Shown: in pieces, positions 1 through 9,071 of the stretch
Layout: the number at the start of each line of letters is the position of its first letter
Position numbering within the stretch: the stretch's first letter is position 1
NCBI RefSeq assembly: GCF_023277925.1
Contig: NZ_CP063832.1
Span: 310,001 to 374,000, forward strand
DNA: 64,000 bases
DNA from: Pseudomonas entomophila
GTDB taxonomy: Bacteria; Pseudomonadota; Gammaproteobacteria; Pseudomonadales; Pseudomonadaceae
Direction of reading: 5' to 3'
Made by a program: the position numbers and the translations under genes
Notes under the pieces: model-generated
Databases searched by the model: none
What the model was told of the DNA's origin: nothing
What the model saw: the letters and a program-made list of their open reading frames with translations, nothing else

Positions 1-97
1 TCTGCTCCACCTTCAGTAGATGGGCGGCGTCGGGGTAGCTCGGTTGCTGCTGGATCGGCAAGGCGCGCCAGCTGTCGGGGGTCCAGGGTTGGGTCAT
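1..97 (-). CDS. Class II DAHP synthase, N-terminal fragment (cut by window edge)
   Basis: The minus strand from 97 reads 32 codons beginning [10 protein letters not shown] and continuing [15 protein letters not shown], the conserved start of the plant-type (class II) 3-deoxy-7-phosphoheptulonate synthase of pseudomonads. The family condenses phosphoenolpyruvate and erythrose 4-phosphate in the first step of the shikimate pathway. Only the N-terminus is present and the catalytic domain lies outside the window. It is divergent from the next gene, so 98-216 should hold both promoters. The identification rests on recognising this N-terminal block. Confidence 0.8.
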   Translation of the reverse strand, partial: MTQPWTPDSWRALPIQQQPSYPDAAHLLKVEQ

Positions 98-216
98 CGA
101 ATGCTCTATCCATAAGTGTCGGTTCAGTCGTACCTGCCATGGTACCGCTGGCAGTGCGCTTGTTGCACCACCGGCATTGGCGGACAATACGCGTTTTGCG
201 CGGGTAGGTGGTAGGG

Positions 217-972
217 ATGGCGATGGAGCGGGAAGAGCGGCTGCTGGCCCGAGTCGAAGATGCCTTTGGCGTGATCAGCGTGTACGAGGTGGAGGATTAC
301 CGCTTCCTCGAGTTCGGTGATGCCATCGAGCAAAGCTGCACCTTCGTCGCCGACCCCAGCTGGCTGGAGTACGACTACACCCGCGCGATGCTGGTCGGCG
401 CGTTGTGCCATGAGCAGCCGGAGAGTGCGCTGTTCCTGGGCCTGGGCGCCGGCACTCTCACCCAAGCCTGCCTGAAGTATCTACCGCTGGAGGATGTCGA
501 GGCCATCGAACTGCGCCCGGACGTGCCGCGCCTGGCCATGGAGTACATGGGGCTGGACGACGACCCGCGCCTTTATGTGCGGGTGGGGGATGCCATTGAG
601 CTGCTGCCCACGGCGGAAAAGGCCGACCTGCTGTTCGTCGACCTGTATACCGACACCGGGCCTGGGGTCGGGCACCTGGCTTGGGGCTTCCTGGAGAATT
701 GCCAGAAGCAGCTCAACCCCGGTGGCTGGCTGGTGATCAACCAGTGGGCGGGGGATGATGGCCGACCATTGGGGGCGGCGTTGCTGCGTGGCCTGTACCA
801 CCGGCACTACTGGGAGCTGCCGGTGAAGGAGGGCAACGTGATCCTGCTGGTGCCGGCCGATCTCGAGCAAACGCTGGATATCGACGGGCTGCGGGTTCGG
901 GCCGAAGTGCTGGCGCCGCAGTTGGGGTATTCGCTGGAGTACCTGATCAAAGAGGTTCGCCCGGCGACCTGA
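217..972 (+). CDS. Spermidine synthase-like methyltransferase-fold protein
   Basis: About 252 residues with a Rossmann-type AdoMet fold: the glycine-rich loop [12 protein letters not shown] near residues 73-84, the acidic strand end AIELRP, and a [10 protein letters not shown] block resembling the spermidine synthase active-site region. The polyamine-specific residues are not obvious, so it is best called a SpeE-like protein of unknown substrate. The frame stays open upstream to GTG 208; ATG 217 or ATG 223 is more plausible and no strong Shine-Dalgarno sequence decides. It lies between a DAHP synthase gene and deaD, as in other Pseudomonas. Confidence 0.75.
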   Translation: MAMEREERLLARVEDAFGVISVYEVEDYRFLEFGDAIEQSCTFVADPSWLEYDYTRAMLVGALCHEQPESALFLGLGAGTLTQACLKYLPLEDVEAIELRPDVPRLAMEYMGLDDDPRLYVRVGDAIELLPTAEKADLLFVDLYTDTGPGVGHLAWGFLENCQKQLNPGGWLVINQWAGDDGRPLGAALLRGLYHRHYWELPVKEGNVILLVPADLEQTLDIDGLRVRAEVLAPQLGYSLEYLIKEVRPAT

Positions 973-1360
973 GCCGCCAGGTTCGCCGGCAAACCGGCTC
1001 CTGCGAACCGTGCGTTCTCCCCCAAATGGCCGGCTTGCCGGCGAACAGTGATGGAAACGATTCAGCGCCTCGGCAAGGGTGGCCACCTGATGGCCCTTTT
1101 GCTCGAAATATTTCTCACGGTTTTCGCCAGATTCGGGTATAGTACGCGCCGGTCTTTTAGCGGACCTCAAATCAGGTGGTGCAAATCCTCCGAACCCAGC
1201 TTCGGCTGCGCGTCCGCTAGGCGGACCTTCCCAAGACGTTCCTATTTCAATCGTTTTCGCAAATCCCCGCCGCCAAAGCTGCCTGGGTGACCGTTTGGTC
1301 TTTCAAGGCATGTGCAGCTTTGGAGCATGGGTCTTTGCGGATGCACCTAGAGGCAGACCC
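973..1360 (+). other. 388-bp gap: REP-like palindrome and long deaD leader
   Basis: No convincing gene. The first part (981-1046) is a REP-like inverted repeat. From about 1090 the stretch looks like the promoter and untranslated leader of deaD: a TATAGT hexamer at 1138-1143 could be a -10 box, although the -35 is poor. This would give a leader of about 210 nt. The leader holds a tight hairpin at 1212-1226 (GTCCGC, loop TAG, GCGGAC). Long structured leaders are known for cold-shock RNA helicase genes; the role here is inferred. Confidence 0.5.
981..1046. repeat. REP-like inverted repeat
   Basis: Two 17-nt arms, 981-997 (GTTCGCCGGCAAACCGG) and 1030-1046 (CCGGCTTGCCGGCGAAC), are inverted copies with one mismatch. 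This is the 'TTCGCCGGCAAGCCGG' type of repetitive extragenic palindrome common in Pseudomonas, here directly after the stop codon of the spermidine-synthase-like gene, where it could stabilise or end the transcript. Confidence 0.75.
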
Positions 1361-3049
1361 ATGACCCAGGAAACCGGCGGATTCGCCGCTCTCGAACTCA
1401 ATCCGAACATCGTTGCTGCCGTCCTGGCCACCGGCTATGAAGAGCCGTCGGCCATCCAGCAACAGTCGATCCCGATCATCCTCGCCGGTCACGACATGAT
1501 CGGCCAGGCGCAGACTGGCACCGGCAAGACCGCTGCCTTCGCCCTGCCGATCCTCAACAAGATCGACGTGAGCAAGCGCGAACCGCAAGCCCTGATCCTG
1601 GCGCCAACCCGTGAGTTGGCGCTGCAAGTAGCCACCGCTTTCGAAACCTACGCCAAGCAGATGCCGGGCGTTAACGTGGTGGCTGTGTACGGTGGTGCCC
1701 CGATGGGCCCACAACTGCGTGCCATTCGCAATGGCGCACAGATCGTCGTCGCCACCCCGGGCCGCCTGTGCGACCACCTGCGTCGCGACGAGAAAGTCCT
1801 GTCCACCGTGCAGTACCTGGTACTGGACGAAGCCGACGAAATGCTCAAGCTGGGCTTCATGGACGACCTCGAAGTGATCTTCGATGCCATCCCTGCCTCG
1901 CGCCAGACCGTGCTGTTCTCCGCCACCCTGCCGTCGTCGATCCGTTCGATCGCCGAGCGTCACCTGCGCGAGCCCAAGCACGTCAAGATCCAGAGCAAGA
2001 CGCAAACCGTCACCGCGATCGATCAGGCCCACCTGATGGTCCACGCCGACCAGAAGATCCCGGCCGTGCTGCGCCTGCTGGAAGTGGAAGAATTCGACGC
2101 GCTGATCGCCTTCGTGCGTACCAAGCAAGCCACCCTGGACCTGGCCGCCGCGCTGGAAGCCAAGGGCTACAAGGCTGCCGCGCTGAACGGCGACATCGCC
2201 CAGAACCAGCGTGAGCGCGTGATCGACTCGCTCAAGGATGGCCGCCTGGACATCGTCGTCGCCACCGACGTCGCCGCCCGAGGCCTGGACGTACCGCGCA
2301 TCACCCACGTGTTCAACGTAGACATGCCGTACGACCCGGAGTCCTACGTGCACCGTATCGGCCGTACCGGCCGTGCCGGTCGCGAAGGTCGTGCGCTGCT
2401 GCTGGTCACCCCGCGTGAGCGCCGCATGCTGCAGGTCATCGAGCGCGTCACCGGGCAGAAGGTCGCCGAAGCGCGCCTGCCGAATGCCCAGGCCGTGCTG
2501 GATGCCCGCATCAAGAAGCTGACCAACAGCCTGGCGCCGCTGGTAGCCGAAGCGGAAGCCACCCATGGCGAGCTGTTCGACCGCCTGACCGCCGCCCTGG
2601 GTTGCAGCCCGCGTGCACTTTCCGCCGCCCTGCTGCGCAAGGCCACCAATGGCCAGGCGCTGGACCTCGCTACCGTCGAGCGCGAGCAACCGCTGGTACC
2701 CACCTACACCCCGCGCGAGCGCAGCGGTGAGCGTACCGAGCGTGGTGAGCGCAGCGACCGTGGCGACCGTGGTGACCGCGAACGTCGCGCGCCGATGCCG
2801 CTGGCCGAAGGCCGCGTGCGTTGCCGTACCGCCCTGGGTGCCCGTGATGGCATCGCCGCCAAGAACCTGCTGGGCGCAATCCTCAACGAGGGTGGCCTGG
2901 CCCGCGATGCCATCGGCCGCATCCAGGTGCGTGACAGCTTCAGCCTGATCGAGCTGCCGGAAGATGGCCTGGAGCGTCTGCTGACCAAGCTCAAGGATAC
3001 CCGCGTGGCCGGCAAGCAGCTGAAGCTGCGTCGCTACCGCGAGGATTGA
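1361..3049 (+). CDS. deaD: Cold-shock DEAD-box ATP-dependent RNA helicase DeaD/CsdA
   Basis: A 562-residue helicase starting MTQETGGFAAL. The DEAD-box motifs appear in order: AQTGTGKT (motif I), PTRELA (Ia), TPGRL (Ib), DEAD (II), SAT (III), ARGLD (V) and HRIGRTGR (VI). A linker rich in Arg/Glu/Gly/Ser and a C-terminal DbpA-type RNA-binding domain (about residues 480-560) follow. The family unwinds structured RNA in ribosome assembly and mRNA decay, especially in the cold. The frame is open up to 1295, but ATG 1361 gives the conserved N-terminus. A strong terminator follows at 3071-3099. Confidence 0.95.
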   Translation: MTQETGGFAALELNPNIVAAVLATGYEEPSAIQQQSIPIILAGHDMIGQAQTGTGKTAAFALPILNKIDVSKREPQALILAPTRELALQVATAFETYAKQMPGVNVVAVYGGAPMGPQLRAIRNGAQIVVATPGRLCDHLRRDEKVLSTVQYLVLDEADEMLKLGFMDDLEVIFDAIPASRQTVLFSATLPSSIRSIAERHLREPKHVKIQSKTQTVTAIDQAHLMVHADQKIPAVLRLLEVEEFDALIAFVRTKQATLDLAAALEAKGYKAAALNGDIAQNQRERVIDSLKDGRLDIVVATDVAARGLDVPRITHVFNVDMPYDPESYVHRIGRTGRAGREGRALLLVTPRERRMLQVIERVTGQKVAEARLPNAQAVLDARIKKLTNSLAPLVAEAEATHGELFDRLTAALGCSPRALSAALLRKATNGQALDLATVEREQPLVPTYTPRERSGERTERGERSDRGDRGDRERRAPMPLAEGRVRCRTALGARDGIAAKNLLGAILNEGGLARDAIGRIQVRDSFSLIELPEDGLERLLTKLKDTRVAGKQLKLRRYRED

Positions 3050-3070
3050 TCCTGGCGCTGCAATGAAAAA

Positions 3071-3099
3071 ATCCCCGGCCTTGGTCGGGGATTTTTTTT
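3071..3099. terminator. Rho-independent terminator between deaD and the lipase gene
   Basis: Hairpin ATCCCCG / CGGGGAT followed on the plus strand by eight T residues and preceded by an A tract, so it can work in both directions. It closes deaD; the minus-strand lipase gene ends inside its T run (stop codon at 3098-3100). Confidence 0.9.
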
Positions 3100-5275
3100 A
3101 GATGAGGTCCAGTGGGTCGTCCAGGCTGGTGAGGATCTGGTCGTAAGTGACCACCTCGATGTCCGGCCGCTTGGGTTTGATCTCGGTGGGGGCCTGGGCC
3201 AGCAGTTCCAGGCGCTGATTCTTCGGGTGTGCCTGCCAGCGGGCCAGGGCCTCTGCGAGTTGCGGCTGGCCAGCCAGGGAACCGTACACGTCCTTTTCGC
3301 TGATGGGCCTGTGGCGCAAGGTGGCCATGCGCTGGCGGGTGGCCTGGATCTGCTCCATCTCGTGGCTGAGCATGCCGAGTTCGAGGGCCCAGCGCGCCGG
3401 CTGGGTGCGCAGGAGGGTGGCGTGGCGTTTGGCGAACTGTGCCCTGATCGACTCCAGGGTTTCGTCGATCAACGTGAGTTCGCGCAGGGTCACCGCCGGG
3501 GTCTGGTTGCCCAGGGCCTGCTGGTAGCGGCGCAAGGTCGCCCAGCAGCCGGGGACATAGCTGGCGACCATGGTGTGGTCGCCAGCCCCCAGCATCTGGC
3601 CAAGCAAGGCCCGCTCCGGAAGCCCGGCCTCGGTGTTCAGCACGCGGTTGCACAGGCCGCGCTCGGTGATGGCTTGGCAACCGGGCGACCAGAGGATCGC
3701 CGAGCGCTCGCCACCGACGAAATGCACCGGCATGAAATGCCAAAGCTTGCCGTGGTGTTCGTATTGCTCGCCATCGCGGTTCACCAGCCCTGCCTGCAGC
3801 ATGTCGAGGCCGAACGGTGCGCGGGCCAAGGTGGCGAGCAGGCCGGCCTTGAGCACGTCCCAGCGGGTGTTCAGCCAGGGTGGTGGAAGGCTGGGCACCG
3901 GGTCGTTGGCGAAGACGACCCGGTGGTGGACCAGGTCGGCGGCGCCGTTCATGAAGGAGGTGTCGCCGGCGCGTGGGGCGCCGTAGGTGTAGAGCTGGAG
4001 GGTAAGGCCGGGGGTAGAGCGGCGGAGCATTTCGGCGAGCAGCAATGCCACGGCGCCGCCGAGGCTATGGCCACAGATGAACAGTTGTTGGGATTGGTGA
4101 AACTTGTCCAGGTATAGCGAGGCGAATTGGTAGGCCTTCTGGGCCGATTCGTAGAAGCCCCGATGTACCTGTCCCTTGCCCTCAGTGAAAGGCACTTGCA
4201 ATGCATCGACATCGCGTATGACGTCTTCGGGAAATTCGCTGGTGCCGCGAATCGCGATCACCAGCACTTCGGCATTGTGGGTAATGAATGCCTGGGTATC
4301 GGTGGTATCGATGTCGCCTCTGTCGTCCAGGAAATGAATCTTGGCGGGATTCTCCTGATCCTTTCCCAATGCCGGGTCATTGGCAGCGTATAACTCAGGA
4401 TCGAAAGGCACGATCTCCCAGCGCTCGGAATAAGGAACATCTTCGTACAGTGGGAAACACTCCTGCTGTTGGGAGGCATCAACCCGCCAGATTTCCTCGG
4501 AGCTGGCCAGTGCCTTGCCAAACCAGTTACCTATGGTTGGCACATGGGGGAAGCTGACCGAGGGTGCCAGCACCGGGTGCTCGGTCGGTTTCTGGCCGAA
4601 GGGGGTGTAGCTAAGCGTTGCCATCAAGGCCAACTGGTACAGGTTCAGTGCACAGAATGCGGGATCGAACGACAGCATCGGCCTGAGTGCCCGCAGCGGG
4701 CGAACCTCCAGTACGGTGTGCTTGCCTGGCATCAGCCCGACGCCGTATCGGCCATGTTCCTCCATGAGTACGTTGATGGCTTTTGGGGGAGGGAAGGCGC
4801 GTGCGGACAGGGGCGGGAGATGACTGTTATGGCGGACGAGCTCTCGGACTTCCACTTGATAGAAGTGGTCAGCGTGGGCTTGAGCTGGATTGCTGGTGGT
4901 TCTGGAGGCATCACGATTCAAGTGACGGGTGTTTTCGGCGCGTACCTGAAGCTCGGTTATTTTCAGAGGATAGTCTTCACGTGTCTTTAAAGTTGCATGA
5001 ATTTTGCTATTTCCAGAAAATTCGGTTGTAAAAACCAACGAGACTGGTCCGGTAAAGTGATTGTCTATTTCTCCTTTGCCACTGGCATCTAAATAGCCAC
5101 TATAGTGTTCGCCTTCAATGTCGAAGGCTTCAAAAAATATGCCGGCATAAGACGTGCCATCCCCCATCTCGTCGACTAATTGAAAACTAGTCTGCTCTCC
5201 CCGGGTAGGGCAGGCCAGCATCATGCTATTTAAGGGTGCAAGCAGTTCTTCATTCAATTTGTTATCTGTGCTCAT
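3098..5275 (-). CDS. Class 3 (alpha/beta-hydrolase) lipase, putative type VI secretion effector
   Basis: A 725-residue protein. Residues 1-150 form a probable beta-rich N-terminal domain; about 330-520 match a class 3 lipase: the nucleophile elbow GHSLGG with Ser404, YGAPRAGD (432-438), Asp458 in FANDPVPS, and His507 or His508 in YEHHGKL complete a plausible Ser-Asp-His triad. The C-terminal 200 residues are helical and unassigned. It is the last gene of a vgrG-DUF4123-lipoprotein-lipase run, the layout of type VI phospholipase effectors (Tle families), so the inferred job is attacking membranes of rival cells. The start has a strong AAGGAG that overlaps the end of the upstream lipoprotein gene. 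The 5' part is AT-richer than its neighbours. Confidence 0.8.
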   Translation of the reverse strand: MSTDNKLNEELLAPLNSMMLACPTRGEQTSFQLVDEMGDGTSYAGIFFEAFDIEGEHYSGYLDASGKGEIDNHFTGPVSLVFTTEFSGNSKIHATLKTREDYPLKITELQVRAENTRHLNRDASRTTSNPAQAHADHFYQVEVRELVRHNSHLPPLSARAFPPPKAINVLMEEHGRYGVGLMPGKHTVLEVRPLRALRPMLSFDPAFCALNLYQLALMATLSYTPFGQKPTEHPVLAPSVSFPHVPTIGNWFGKALASSEEIWRVDASQQQECFPLYEDVPYSERWEIVPFDPELYAANDPALGKDQENPAKIHFLDDRGDIDTTDTQAFITHNAEVLVIAIRGTSEFPEDVIRDVDALQVPFTEGKGQVHRGFYESAQKAYQFASLYLDKFHQSQQLFICGHSLGGAVALLLAEMLRRSTPGLTLQLYTYGAPRAGDTSFMNGAADLVHHRVVFANDPVPSLPPPWLNTRWDVLKAGLLATLARAPFGLDMLQAGLVNRDGEQYEHHGKLWHFMPVHFVGGERSAILWSPGCQAITERGLCNRVLNTEAGLPERALLGQMLGAGDHTMVASYVPGCWATLRRYQQALGNQTPAVTLRELTLIDETLESIRAQFAKRHATLLRTQPARWALELGMLSHEMEQIQATRQRMATLRHRPISEKDVYGSLAGQPQLAEALARWQAHPKNQRLELLAQAPTEIKPKRPDIEVVTYDQILTSLDDPLDLI

Positions 5276-5278
5276 TGG

Positions 5279-6052
5279 TTACTCCTTGCAACCTGGGTAG
5301 ATAGTGCAAAGCCTTCCATCGGGCATGATGAATTCGCTGAAGTCTGTGTGGTTTCCCCAGCAGTAAGCATGAAGATCTGCCATTCCTTCGCCCAGGCATC
5401 GCTTCCAACCGTTAGGGAACTCCACCCAGGTATCTTTGAAGTAGGGGCGCTCCGTGTCAGCTAGTCGTAAGTTCATTCTTATTGTTTTGCCGGGTAGTTG
5501 ATCAAGCGTGTAGGCAGCAAAAGGTTTGCCGCGGCGTTTTTCTCCGCGCTCGTTGTCCTTTTTACAATCGAGGATCTTGCGAATATTTCGGACTTCGCTG
5601 GCTGTACGGAACAACCATTGGCAAACCCCGTAAAAGGTATCCTCGGTGTTGGATTGCAGCGTGCGCCGGTATTTGTCTTCCAGTGTTATATATGTACCAA
5701 TGTTGGCATGGTCACTGCTTTGCTGGTGAAATTTATCGCCATATTTGGCAATGATCGTGATTTTTATTATGTCCAGTATCATCTGGCAGCCTTTGATGAC
5801 TTTGCGGATTTCGACAATAGCTACCGGGTTGTACGGTACGTCTCGCTTTCGATTGAACGACGGCATGCTCCGGCGCCAATCGGTCACGGCGCATTCTTTT
5901 CCCGGCTCGGGCACATACACCGTCGAAGCGGTATAGGAAAAGTTGGGGGGGAGTTCGCCAATCAATGTAAAGGTGTTGGGCGTTTTGTCAGTGCATCCGG
6001 CCATTAGCGTGATGCCTACCCACATGAAGCTTTTGATTGCAGTGCTGTTCAT
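5279..6052 (-). CDS. Lipoprotein, putative immunity protein for the lipase effector
   Basis: A 257-residue protein whose first 20 residues look like a lipoprotein signal (MNSTAIKSFMWVGITLMAGC, predicted lipidated Cys20). The mature part is rich in Lys, Asn, Tyr and several Cys and I do not recognise its family. It ends 3 nt before the lipase gene, its last codons carry that gene's Shine-Dalgarno, and it begins 14 nt after the DUF4123 gene. Type VI lipases act in the periplasm and are often paired with periplasmic or lipid-anchored immunity proteins, so this is the natural candidate. The gene is clearly AT-richer than its surroundings, suggesting acquisition. The same frame stays open upstream to 6895, but that stretch is a shadow of the DUF4123 gene. 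Confidence 0.6.
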   Translation of the reverse strand: MNSTAIKSFMWVGITLMAGCTDKTPNTFTLIGELPPNFSYTASTVYVPEPGKECAVTDWRRSMPSFNRKRDVPYNPVAIVEIRKVIKGCQMILDIIKITIIAKYGDKFHQQSSDHANIGTYITLEDKYRRTLQSNTEDTFYGVCQWLFRTASEVRNIRKILDCKKDNERGEKRRGKPFAAYTLDQLPGKTIRMNLRLADTERPYFKDTWVEFPNGWKRCLGEGMADLHAYCWGNHTDFSEFIMPDGRLCTIYPGCKE

Positions 6053-6066
6053 CTTTGCCTCTGTAC

Positions 6067-6888
6067 TCAAATCAACGTATGCCGACGCAAACGATCCACG
6101 TGGGCCTGGGGCGATTCGCCGAAGAGCGGCGCGCATTCCCGAGGCAGTTCGAAGCCGGGCGAACGAAGGCTGAGCACCAGCAGGAACTCGATCTGCGCCG
6201 GCGCGTGCCACCCCCAGTCCTGCGCGCGCTGCAACTGCCGTTGCAGCCAGGCACGGGGCGGTTGGCGCTCGGCCAGGGCCAGGTACGCCGGCAAGTGGTG
6301 GCTGTAGAGGTAGCGATGGGCATTGGCCCGGGCCACCGGGCCCGTGACATTCGGCGCGGGCAGTTGCAGCCAGGCGGGCTCGTTTGGCAGCGGATGGGCG
6401 CCCGGCGCGGGGTTGTCCAGCGTCGCCCAGGCCTGCCCTTGCCAGTAACACACACTGATGGCCTGCCCGAGGTAGGCCGGCAACGTCGCCCGGGCCGCGG
6501 CCAGGCCACGGGCCAGCACGCGGTTGTCGTGGAAGCGGTACAGCGCCCGCTGTGGCGGCTCGCCGACCAGCAAGCGTGCGCGCCAGTGCTCGACCCAGGC
6601 TGGCAGGTCGCCCGGCGCCAGGCTGGCCAGCCAGCCCCAGTGATCGTCCGGCAGCTCCAGCAGCGGCTGGATCAGCCGGACCTCGGCCTCGCCGACCAGG
6701 AAGCAGGCTGGCCCATGGAGCGCGAGGTAGGCAGCGTCGGTCTGCTGGTACAGCACCTGGCGACGGTCGGGGGGCAAGCTGCCCATCAGCGTCTGGCGCG
6801 CCTCGACATGGGCATCCAGCACCAGGGCGATATCGCGGCCCTGGGCGCGCTGGCGGGTTATCCACTGCCAGGGGGAGATCGCGCTCAT
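6067..6888 (-). CDS. DUF4123 type VI effector chaperone/adaptor
   Basis: A 273-residue protein starting MSAISPWQWITRQ. It has the DUF4123 pattern: an early strand-rich half with LVLDAHVEA and YLALHGPACFLV, and a late helical half with the YLYSHHLPAYLALAE segment. DUF4123 proteins load effectors onto VgrG. ATG 6888 overlaps the vgrG stop codon (ATGA), showing translational coupling. A longer reading from 6936 lies inside vgrG and is unlikely. It presumably serves the lipase encoded two genes downstream. Confidence 0.8.
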   Translation of the reverse strand: MSAISPWQWITRQRAQGRDIALVLDAHVEARQTLMGSLPPDRRQVLYQQTDAAYLALHGPACFLVGEAEVRLIQPLLELPDDHWGWLASLAPGDLPAWVEHWRARLLVGEPPQRALYRFHDNRVLARGLAAARATLPAYLGQAISVCYWQGQAWATLDNPAPGAHPLPNEPAWLQLPAPNVTGPVARANAHRYLYSHHLPAYLALAERQPPRAWLQRQLQRAQDWGWHAPAQIEFLLVLSLRSPGFELPRECAPLFGESPQAHVDRLRRHTLI

Positions 6889-8939
6889 CGGGCACCTCCC
6901 GCCGGCAGGCACAGGCCGTCGCGGCAGCTTTCGCACAGCGGGCAGTAATCGCTGGCGGTGGCCTGGCTGGTGTTAAACAGTGTCCGTTGCCAGGCGGATA
7001 CGGGGGCCGACAGCGCCACCGGCGCAGCTTGCCCGGCCTGCTGCCCCGGCAGTGCCGGCGCGGTCGGCAGGCCGGTGACAGGCGCCCCGCCGATCTGCAC
7101 CGGGCTGCTGGCGAAGATGCCGTTGGCGTTGATAAGCAGGTGCTGGCCCGCGACTTTCAAGCTGATGCTGTTGCCGCCCTCCACCAGCACCTCGCCATCG
7201 GCGCTCACCTGCACCCGCTGGCCCGCGTGCTGCAGCAGCACCGTGCCGACGCGGGTCTGGCTGGCCTGCTCGACGGTCAGGTGGTCATCGGTGCGCAGCA
7301 GTACCTTGCGTGCCCCGCTGACCGTGCGGTGGTCCTCGTCTTCCAGCGTGACCTGGCTGGTGCCCTTGATCAGCGCATGGCGCTGGCGGCCGATGTACAG
7401 GTGGCTGTCCTGCTCGATGCGCTCCTCCAGGTCGCGCTGGGCGCGCAGGTAGACCCGTTCCTGGCCGGCGCGGTCGTCCATGGACAGCTCGTTGTAGCCG
7501 CCGCCACCGCCCAGGCTACGGCTGCGCAGCACGGTGCGGCTGTTGTAGTCGGGCAGGGGATAGGGCGGCAGGTGCAGGCTGTCGGGCAGGCAGCCGCTGA
7601 TCACCGGCTGGTCGGGGTCGTCGTCGAGGAAGCTGACCAGCACGGCCATGCCGACCCGTGGCACGGTCAGCGCGCCGTGGCGGTCGCCCGCCCAGCCCGA
7701 GGCGACCCGCAACCAGCAACTGCTGTGCTCGTCGCCACGGCCTTCGCGGTCCCAGTGGAACTGCACCTTGACCCGGCCGAAGGCGTCGCAGTACACCTCC
7801 TCGCCCTGGGGGCCGGTCACCCGGGCTTCCTGGCTGGCCGGCACACGGGGCTTGGCGTGGCTCAGGGGCGGGCGGTAGATCGTGTCCCACGGCATGGCGG
7901 TGAAGGTATTGGTGTAGTGCGCGGTGGCGTCGGCGGTGGCGTTCTCTTCCAGTACCTGCGGTTGCTGCCCTTTGTGCGCCACGCTGGTCAGCAGCCACCG
8001 CTGGTTGCACGCCGCCTGCGGGTGGCCGGTCAGGTTCACCAGGTGCCCGCTGACCAGGCCTGGCTCGTCGCTGGCCCCGTCGGCCGTGCACTGCCTGGCG
8101 CGGCAGCGTTCCAGGGTGCGCTGTGCCAGGGCGCGGCCACGGCCCTGGTCGACCGTTTGCAGCAGGCCGCCGGGGTAGGTGTAGTGTTCCCGGGCGGGCG
8201 TGTCGCCGGCCCGGCTGGTGTAGGCCAGGGCGGTGGCGCTCTTGCGAAAGTCGTGGTCGCGCAGCTCGACCCGCTCCACGCTGGATTCGAACGCCAGGGA
8301 GAAGGCGCTGGCCACGGCGGTATTGGCGTTGAGGCCGTTTTCCGGGACGAAGGCCAGTGGCTGCGGCAGGTGGGGAAAGTGCATCTGGTGATCGCTGAAC
8401 ACCACCCGATGGCCGTCGGGGGCGTGCTCGAAGCGATAATGGATGCCCTCTTCCTGGCACAGCCGTTCGATGAAGGCCAGGTCGGTTTCGCCGTACTGCA
8501 CGCAATAGTCGCGAGGCGGGAAGGGCGCCTCGAGGCGGAACTGGCAGGCATCGGCGAGGATGCCGTGTTCCTTGAGCACCTGGCCGACGATCTGCGCCAC
8601 CGTGCGCTGCTGGAATATCCGGTGGTTGTGGCGTAGTTCCAGGCGCGCCATGCGGGGCACCAGCCTGAGGTGGTAATGGGTTAGGCGCTGGCCGACAGTG
8701 CCCAGGCGTGCACGCGCCAGCATACCGTGCACACCTCGACCCTGGTCGTCGAAGGCGAGGAATGCCGGCTGGTCGAGCAGGGTCTGCAGTGCCAGGCTGG
8801 TGCTTTCGCTGACCAGCTCGATATCGAACCCGTACAGGGTGCTGATGCCTTCTGCGCCGCTGAAGGCGAGCACGTGCGCGCCGCGGGGCAGGGCGTCGGC
8901 GAACAGGCGCAGACGCTCCGGAGGGGAGGGGGTGAACAT
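6885..8939 (-). CDS. vgrG: Type VI secretion tip protein VgrG
   Basis: A 684-residue VgrG of the TssI family. It has an N-terminal gp27-like domain (IDIELVSES, YCVQYGETDLAFIERLCQEEGIHYRF), a gp5-like OB-fold (VYCDAFGRVKVQFHWDREG, CWLRVASGWAG, PRVGMAVLVSFLDDDPDQP) and the repetitive beta-helix stem ending near residue 600. The end is unusual: the last 20 residues carry Cys666, Cys669, Cys672 and Cys677 (CPLCESC then C). No other secretion-apparatus gene lies nearby, so this is an orphan vgrG island for its own effector. The start ATG 8939 has AAGGAC just upstream. Confidence 0.95.
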   Translation of the reverse strand: MFTPSPPERLRLFADALPRGAHVLAFSGAEGISTLYGFDIELVSESTSLALQTLLDQPAFLAFDDQGRGVHGMLARARLGTVGQRLTHYHLRLVPRMARLELRHNHRIFQQRTVAQIVGQVLKEHGILADACQFRLEAPFPPRDYCVQYGETDLAFIERLCQEEGIHYRFEHAPDGHRVVFSDHQMHFPHLPQPLAFVPENGLNANTAVASAFSLAFESSVERVELRDHDFRKSATALAYTSRAGDTPAREHYTYPGGLLQTVDQGRGRALAQRTLERCRARQCTADGASDEPGLVSGHLVNLTGHPQAACNQRWLLTSVAHKGQQPQVLEENATADATAHYTNTFTAMPWDTIYRPPLSHAKPRVPASQEARVTGPQGEEVYCDAFGRVKVQFHWDREGRGDEHSSCWLRVASGWAGDRHGALTVPRVGMAVLVSFLDDDPDQPVISGCLPDSLHLPPYPLPDYNSRTVLRSRSLGGGGGYNELSMDDRAGQERVYLRAQRDLEERIEQDSHLYIGRQRHALIKGTSQVTLEDEDHRTVSGARKVLLRTDDHLTVEQASQTRVGTVLLQHAGQRVQVSADGEVLVEGGNSISLKVAGQHLLINANGIFASSPVQIGGAPVTGLPTAPALPGQQAGQAAPVALSAPVSAWQRTLFNTSQATASDYCPLCESCRDGLCLPAGGAR

Positions 8940-9071
8940 CCGATGTCCTTGTCGAGGCGGTAAAGGCCGAACGCTAACAGTGACAATCGAGGAGGTGTTG
9001 TAGGACCTGTCTGGTGCGACGGAAGGCTATATCTTTGTTTGGAGTGGGGTGTCTAGGCGCCCCTGCGTGGC

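Noticed and set aside
1247..2689. 480-residue minus-strand reading frame opposite deaD
   Set aside because: It is a shadow: low-complexity Gly/Gln/His composition, no domain, and lies entirely opposite a clear helicase gene.
5482..6007. Plus-strand frames opposite the lipoprotein gene
   Set aside because: Short, without domain or ribosome site; the minus-strand lipoprotein has a signal peptide and coupled neighbours.
6552..8636. 694-residue plus-strand frame opposite vgrG and DUF4123
   Set aside because: High-GC antisense frame with no recognisable protein pattern; VgrG motifs are clear on the other strand.
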